A stretch of 34,064 nt of DNA from the IMG/VR virus record IMGVR_UViG_3300046460_000404, positions 1 through 34,064 of that record; one strand, given 5' to 3'. Both the position numbers and the translations under genes were made by a program. Below, one piece after another: positions 30,852-34,064 of this stretch; positions within the stretch are counted from its first letter, which is position 1; every line of letters begins with the position of its first letter. The notes under the pieces are model-generated. The model made no database searches, was not told where the DNA came from, and saw only the letters and a program-made list of their open reading frames with translations. The DNA is from a virus.

Positions 30852-31322
30852 TCAGGCCTCGCGCGTTCGAGTGAACGACAGCACATCGGTGAGCATCGCT
30901 GCGGTCTCTTCCTCGGTGGCGCTGACATCACGTAGCCAGATCGACGTGCGCCAAAAGCCGCCGCCATCGTCGTCGAATTCGGTGCGGTCGAACTCGATCA
31001 GCGGATGGAGCGTCCAGAAACCGTTCGGCGGCATCTTGCCGTCGTTGGAGATGATGAGGTTCGGCGGCCTAGCCGGCTCATAGCGTCCAAGCGGCGTATA
31101 GGCTTGATCGCTCCATGCGGGGTAAGGGAGCCAGAGGCGGGCGATCTCTTCCTTGACCCATGCGTGTTCGCTTTTGGCCCGTTCGGTGCGCAGTACGTGC
31201 GGGTGCTCAGGCCAGATCCACGGCGCGTCGGGCGTTTCGATGAAGAACTGAACATCGGACTCCCCGGCCGCGCGCCGTGCGGCTTTATCGATGAACCAGG
31301 GATCGTCCGGGACTTCCTTCAT
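30852..31322 (-). CDS. Hypothetical protein upstream of SRAP
   Basis: 156 residues, rich in Trp and Pro: DDPWFIDKAARRAAGESDVQ, TPDAPWIWPEHPHVLRTERA, WLPYPAWSDQAYTPLGRYEP, and an acidic EFDDDGGGFWRTSIWLRDVS near the end. No signal peptide or membrane helix. Directly upstream of SRAP (4-bp gap). Family not recognised. Confidence 0.65.
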   Translation of the reverse strand: MKEVPDDPWFIDKAARRAAGESDVQFFIETPDAPWIWPEHPHVLRTERAKSEHAWVKEEIARLWLPYPAWSDQAYTPLGRYEPARPPNLIISNDGKMPPNGFWTLHPLIEFDRTEFDDDGGGFWRTSIWLRDVSATEEETAAMLTDVLSFTRTREA

Positions 31323-31353
31323 GCAAAAAACCTAGCTGCCTTTTCGCTGACGT

Positions 31354-31542
31354 CTAGTCGCCTGGGTGGCCAGCCAGATAGTCGCGTACCGCCTGGGCGC
31401 TGTTGCCGACCTCGTCGACCGCGCGCTGCAGTGTGTCGGCCGAGACGCCCAACGCCTCGGTCCAATATCGAACTTCGTGTTCTTCGCTCATGCTGATCAG
31501 GGAGCGGTCTTGGGCGCCGCGATTGGTCAGGTCGTCAGACAT
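31354..31542 (-). CDS. DUF3606-like small protein
   Basis: 62 residues starting MSDDLTNRGAQDRSLISMSE, with GAGG upstream. The pattern MSDD-RG-DRS, then EEHEVRYWTEALGVSADTLQ and a final VRDYLAGH matches the DUF3606 family of small helical proteins common in alphaproteobacteria. Function unknown. Confidence 0.75.
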   Translation of the reverse strand: MSDDLTNRGAQDRSLISMSEEHEVRYWTEALGVSADTLQRAVDEVGNSAQAVRDYLAGHPGD

Positions 31543-31596
31543 TTGGGCCTCCACAGTTGTCTCCCTTCAAGCGGCTAGGCCGGCCTTGGTTCCGCG

Positions 31597-31812
31597 CTAG
31601 CGCATATCGCCGTCGATCCCGATGTGGCCGTCCACGCCGCGCGCACCGCAGATCCCGCAGCGGAGCCGTCGGCGCACGTCGTGCGGCATGGCGGCCTCGC
31701 CTAGGAGCCCGATGGCCGCATCGCGGGGCCACCTGACTGTGCGGCCACAGATGGAGCATTTGATCGTCAGCGGGCCGCTGAGCCGGCGAAGGATCGGCCA
31801 AACGATAGCCAT
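31597..31812 (-). CDS. Zinc-ribbon-like protein A
   Basis: 71 residues. KCSICGRTVRWPRD and later RLRCGICGARG give two CxxC pairs about 30 residues apart, as in a zinc ribbon. Spacing and the shared aromatic plus charged positions relate it to the proteins at 31816-32193 and 32466-32789. It lies 3 bp after protein B. Possible protein- or nucleic-acid-binding adaptor; function unknown. Confidence 0.65.
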   Translation of the reverse strand: MAIVWPILRRLSGPLTIKCSICGRTVRWPRDAAIGLLGEAAMPHDVRRRLRCGICGARGVDGHIGIDGDMR

Positions 31813-31815
31813 GAG

Positions 31816-32193
31816 TCAGCGTCCGGCCGGTCGGTAGCCGTAGCCAAAGTCTGTCGGGTTCAGGCCGGCGTCCAACAGGGTAGTGATCATCGCGTGTCGC
31901 GCCCGTTCGGCGCCGTCGCCCAGGTCGAGTACGCCGGAAACTGTCATGATGGGCATGTGGCCGGGGCACCGCGGACAAACGACCTTGCGCTGAATTTCGG
32001 CCATCGTCGCGCCGAGCAGGCCTTTCGCGCGGCCTAGGAAGACGTCGCGCCGCCACGTCTTACTTGTTCCGCAGTAGTGACATCGGAAGGTGATCGCCCA
32101 GCCCTTCTCAAGCGCCTCGACCAAGCGGGCCGTCGCGAACCGTGGATGGAGCCTGGTCATCTTCTCGCGGTCGGACGGGCTAGGTTCCGGCAT
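31816..32193 (-). CDS. Zinc-ribbon-like protein B
   Basis: 125 residues starting MPEPSPSDREK, with AAGG upstream; the start overlaps the preceding gene by 14 bp. The zinc-ribbon part ITFRCHYCGTSKTWRRD pairs with QRKVVCPRCPGHMPI. An extra C-terminal helix-rich extension (ERARHAMITTLLDAGLNPTD) distinguishes it from protein A. Part of the LexA-headed cluster. Confidence 0.65.
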   Translation of the reverse strand: MPEPSPSDREKMTRLHPRFATARLVEALEKGWAITFRCHYCGTSKTWRRDVFLGRAKGLLGATMAEIQRKVVCPRCPGHMPIMTVSGVLDLGDGAERARHAMITTLLDAGLNPTDFGYGYRPAGR

Positions 32194-32422
32194 CGGACCT
32201 TTGTCCGGTGTTCAGTCCAAGGTGACGGAAGAAGAAGTCCTTCCGGCCGGTCAGGCTGAATGCAGCGTGATCCAGGGCACCAATGATCGCTTGCATGGCC
32301 GCGTACTCAGGGCCGGAGATCGCTAGATGGCGCATCTGGTCGATGCACGCTTGTCGGGCTGGTCTCAGGCGATCACAGAACGCCTCGGGGTCGTGCATGC
32401 GCCCGCGTCGGCTGCGCGTCAT
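32180..32422 (-). CDS. Hypothetical small helical protein
   Basis: 80 residues starting MTRSRRGRMHDPEAF, with AGGTG five bases upstream. Helical: LRPARQACIDQMRHLAISGP and YAAMQAIIGALDHAAFSLTG, then KDFFFRHLGLN. The long upstream reading frame is antisense-like and was rejected. It could be a small regulator; not recognised. Confidence 0.55.
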   Translation of the reverse strand: MTRSRRGRMHDPEAFCDRLRPARQACIDQMRHLAISGPEYAAMQAIIGALDHAAFSLTGRKDFFFRHLGLNTGQRSDAGT

Positions 32423-32465
32423 GGCGCACCTGTTCGGATGCGGTGAGGCTGGGGGAGGGAACCCA

Positions 32466-32789
32466 TCAGTCGTACAGGCTCGCCGCTGAGCGAACGGGTA
32501 GGCCGGAAGACCCGAGTGGGCCCGGCCACACCTCAAATCGCGCGTGTCGCCGACCGCAGGGGCAACGGAGTGACCCTGAGAAGTCAGCCACCATGCGAGA
32601 ACCGAGCCCCCGCGCAAGCCAAGCCTCCGGATCGAACTCAGCAATGTCGCCGCAAGCGCAGATCGTCCGCAAATGCCGATCGGGGCCAGCCGTTTCGGCG
32701 AGCTGCTCATAGTCGACCTCGTAGGGAAGATAGATGGGCAGGGTAGGGGCGTGCGTCGTCAGACGCTCGTCAGCGTTTGGTGTGGCCAT
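32466..32789 (-). CDS. Zinc-ribbon-like protein C, first gene after the LexA box
   Basis: 107 residues starting MATPNADERL, with GGAG seven bases upstream; this start lies 13 bp from the LexA box. The ribbon uses CxC pairs: RTICACGDIAEFDPEAW and SLRCPCGRRHARFEVW. The order C-C, aromatic/acidic helix, about 25 residues, C-C matches proteins A and B. As the first SOS-controlled gene it is the best candidate for a phage induction factor; that is inference. Confidence 0.65.
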   Translation of the reverse strand: MATPNADERLTTHAPTLPIYLPYEVDYEQLAETAGPDRHLRTICACGDIAEFDPEAWLARGLGSRMVADFSGSLRCPCGRRHARFEVWPGPLGSSGLPVRSAASLYD

Positions 32790-32802
32790 AGCGGTCTCCG
32801 AT

Positions 32803-32842
32803 GTTCCGCTAATGTTCTCATTCCGGCGCGCAGAAGAGTCAA
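32803..32842 (-). promoter_or_regulatory. LexA (SOS) box overlapping a promoter
   Basis: On the + strand: GTTC (32803-32806), seven bases, GTTC (32814-32817), an exact match to the alphaproteobacterial LexA site GTTC-N7-GTTC. Reading leftward, TTGACT (32842-32837) is 17 bp before GAGAAC (32819-32814), a possible -35/-10 pair. LexA would cover the -10 and the transcript start. Confidence 0.7.
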
Positions 32843-32846
32843 TCAC

Positions 32847-33005
32847 GCTGTAATTGCCTTACGCGTAGCGCTCGCGCCGATCGTGGGGGGTAAGCGATCT
32901 GCCCCCCAGATGCCCCCCAGCATGGGCGGAAAACACCGTGAACAAAACGAGACGAACCGGAACGCGAAACCCTTGTGTCCCTTGGGTTTCGACAAGAGAC
33001 CCTTT
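32847..33005. other. Non-coding DNA beside the att site, with short repeats
   Basis: No convincing gene. Contains direct repeats TGCCCCCCAG at 32900-32909 and 32911-32920, one helical turn apart, an inverted TGGGGGG at 32884-32890, and an 8-bp inverted repeat CGAAACCC/GGGTTTCG (32965-32972, 32984-32991). These could be integrase arm or accessory sites. Confidence 0.4.
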
Positions 33006-33052
33006 CGTTGACATCGAGGGGGTCACAGGTTCAATCCCTGTCGCGTCCACCA
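33006..33052 (+). other. Prophage attachment site: 3' half of tRNA-Val(GAC)
   Basis: From the anticodon arm onward this is a tRNA: anticodon GAC at 33010-33012, variable loop GGGTC, T arm ACAGG-TTCAATC-CCTGT, acceptor strand CGCGTCC, A and CCA ending at 33052. The upstream sequence has no D arm or matching 5' acceptor strand (GGACGCG), so this is a partial gene copy. It marks the prophage-host junction. The intact tRNA should lie at the other prophage end, outside the window. Confidence 0.8.
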
Positions 33053-33164
33053 TTCCTCTACTGAAAATTCTCTACAAATCCCAAGCTGGTCCAACCGCTT
33101 GAGCGCTCGCTCGCGGCTGTCCGATGTGTTGGTTCCAAAATTTTTTCCACAAAGAATCCGAATT

Positions 33165-33190
33165 GTGGCGCTTTAGCCACACCCCTTTTT
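33165..33190 (+). terminator. Possible intrinsic terminator between att site and porin gene
   Basis: Stem GTGGC/GCCAC with a 6-nt loop, then ACCCC and TTTTT (33186-33190). The stem is short and the T-run is offset by five bases, so it is weak. It would isolate the host porin gene from upstream transcription. Confidence 0.35.
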
Positions 33191-33263
33191 GATCGTGGCG
33201 CGTTTGTCGCCATGGGTCCGGTGAATGTCGGGTCCGGGACATTTCCACAAGAGGGTGCAAACC

Positions 33264-34064
33264 ATGAAATTCCAATTGCTGGCTGGGGTCGCCGTCGTCG
33301 CGCTCTGCGCGGCCTCCGGTGCGTCGGCGCAAAGCGCGACGAGCGGTTGGTATGTCGCCGGCGACGTCGGCTACCACATGCCCAAGGACGTGAAAGCCAC
33401 GTCCTCCACGGGGTATAACTGGACGTTCTCGCAAGACGAGGACTGGGCCGGTTTTGGCCGTCTGGGCTACAAGTTCTCGCCGAACTGGCGGGTTGAAGCC
33501 GAGTACGGCTATCGCAACTCCGACATCAAGGCCGTTCGCGGCACGGGCAGCGGCACGGGCGGCCAACCGGTCGGTCTCTGCACCGCCGGCCCGACGCGCA
33601 CCGCCGCCAGCCCGGCGTGCGGCGAGCCGAACGGCGAGATGAAGGCCACCACCGCGATGGCCAATGTCATCTATGACTTCATGCCGGACTCCAGCATCCA
33701 TCCGTTCATCGGCGTCGGCGCCGGCGCGGCCTGGGTTCACAACAAGGTCTACGGCCAGCTCAGCGGCGTTCCCGCCGGCGGCGCGCCGTTCCAGAACACC
33801 AGCTTCGACGACGTCGATCGCGCCTTCGCCTACCAAGGCCTGCTGGGCGTGGCCTGGGACTTCGCTCCGAACTGGAGCCTGGACCTGACCGGCCGCTATC
33901 TGGGCACCAAGGACCTCAGCTGGGGTTCGGTGACGCAGAACGTCGGTCCGGGCGTCGGCTCGATCACCGATGTCGGCACCTTCGACGGCAAGTACAAGGA
34001 CGCTTCGGTGACCTTGGGCGTGCGCTACACCTTCGGGTCGCCGCCGCCTCCGCCCCCGCCTCCG
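33264..34064 (+). CDS. OmpA-family outer membrane protein (host, 3' truncated by window)
   Basis: 267 residues visible, running off the window end. GAGGGTG lies nine bases before the ATG. A signal peptide (MKFQLLAGVAVVALCAASGA, cleavage near ASAQ) precedes an 8-stranded porin-like barrel with alternating strands: GWYVAGDVGYHMP, WAGFGRLGYKFSPNWRVEAE, MANVIYDFMPDS, HPFIGVGAGAAW, SVTLGVRYTFG. It ends in a proline tract (SPPPPPPPP) that normally links to a peptidoglycan-binding OmpA/MotB domain, here beyond the window. It resembles Caulobacter OmpA proteins and marks the start of host DNA. Confidence 0.85.
   Translation, partial: MKFQLLAGVAVVALCAASGASAQSATSGWYVAGDVGYHMPKDVKATSSTGYNWTFSQDEDWAGFGRLGYKFSPNWRVEAEYGYRNSDIKAVRGTGSGTGGQPVGLCTAGPTRTAASPACGEPNGEMKATTAMANVIYDFMPDSSIHPFIGVGAGAAWVHNKVYGQLSGVPAGGAPFQNTSFDDVDRAFAYQGLLGVAWDFAPNWSLDLTGRYLGTKDLSWGSVTQNVGPGVGSITDVGTFDGKYKDASVTLGVRYTFGSPPPPPPPP

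Noticed and set aside
32859-33053. Leftward 64-codon frame beginning MVDATGIEPVTPSMSTKG
   Set aside because: The TGIEPVTP segment is the antisense reading of a tRNA T arm. Such frames are a known annotation artefact at att sites.

Overview
The window is most of a temperate, podovirus-like prophage integrated in a high-GC alphaproteobacterium, most likely Caulobacter or a close relative (Phenylobacterium, Brevundimonas). Three things point there: the host gene at the right edge resembles Caulobacter OmpA-type porins with a proline-rich linker; a GTTC-N7-GTTC LexA box of the alphaproteobacterial type is present; and coding regions are GC-rich with short ATGA/TGATG overlaps. The left prophage end lies outside the window. 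The right end is marked at 33006-33052 by the 3' half of a tRNA-Val(GAC) gene, which I read as an attachment site. Host sequence follows.

Layout. 1-2434: immunity region, with a CI-like XRE/S24 repressor (-), a perfect 7-bp-arm operator palindrome, a divergent Cro-like gene and small early genes. 2484-3185: Trp-rich membrane/coiled-coil protein (-), a possible exclusion gene. 3231-6524: replication module with a Toprim/RecA-like primase-helicase, an 8-copy GTGACG/CGTCAC cluster with AT-rich DNA and a 13-bp hairpin (candidate origin), a RHH protein and a protein resembling DnaA domain IV. 6591-7817: lower-GC accessory island with an apparently broken two-part gene. 7935-26871: packaging, head, tail and ejection operon (TerS, TerL in two ORFs, portal, scaffold, SU10-like capsid, adaptor, Gly-rich fibre, nozzle, ejection proteins, SGNH tailspike). 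No tape measure or sheath is seen, which fits a short-tailed phage. 26905-28033: RHH regulator (-) and Cre-like tyrosine integrase (+). 28108-29311: lysis cassette (coiled-coil inner-membrane protein, holin-like protein, L,D-transpeptidase-fold enzyme, lipoprotein) ending in a strong terminator. 29317-32789: mostly leftward cluster of small genes behind a LexA box, with three related zinc-ribbon proteins, a DUF3606-like protein and an SRAP (YedK/HMCES) protein.

Most unusual items: (i) a 484-bp gap between TerL and portal packed with consecutive perfect hairpins, one containing the start codon of a 25-residue hydrophobic peptide; (ii) the LexA-controlled accessory operon, paired with a repressor that seems to lack the catalytic lysine of self-cleaving repressors; (iii) the candidate origin next to a stand-alone DnaA-domain-IV-like protein; (iv) TerL split exactly between ATPase and nuclease. 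Several short genes (25-58 residues) are annotated from direct reading of the sequence. All family names come from motif reading and memory, without database searches.
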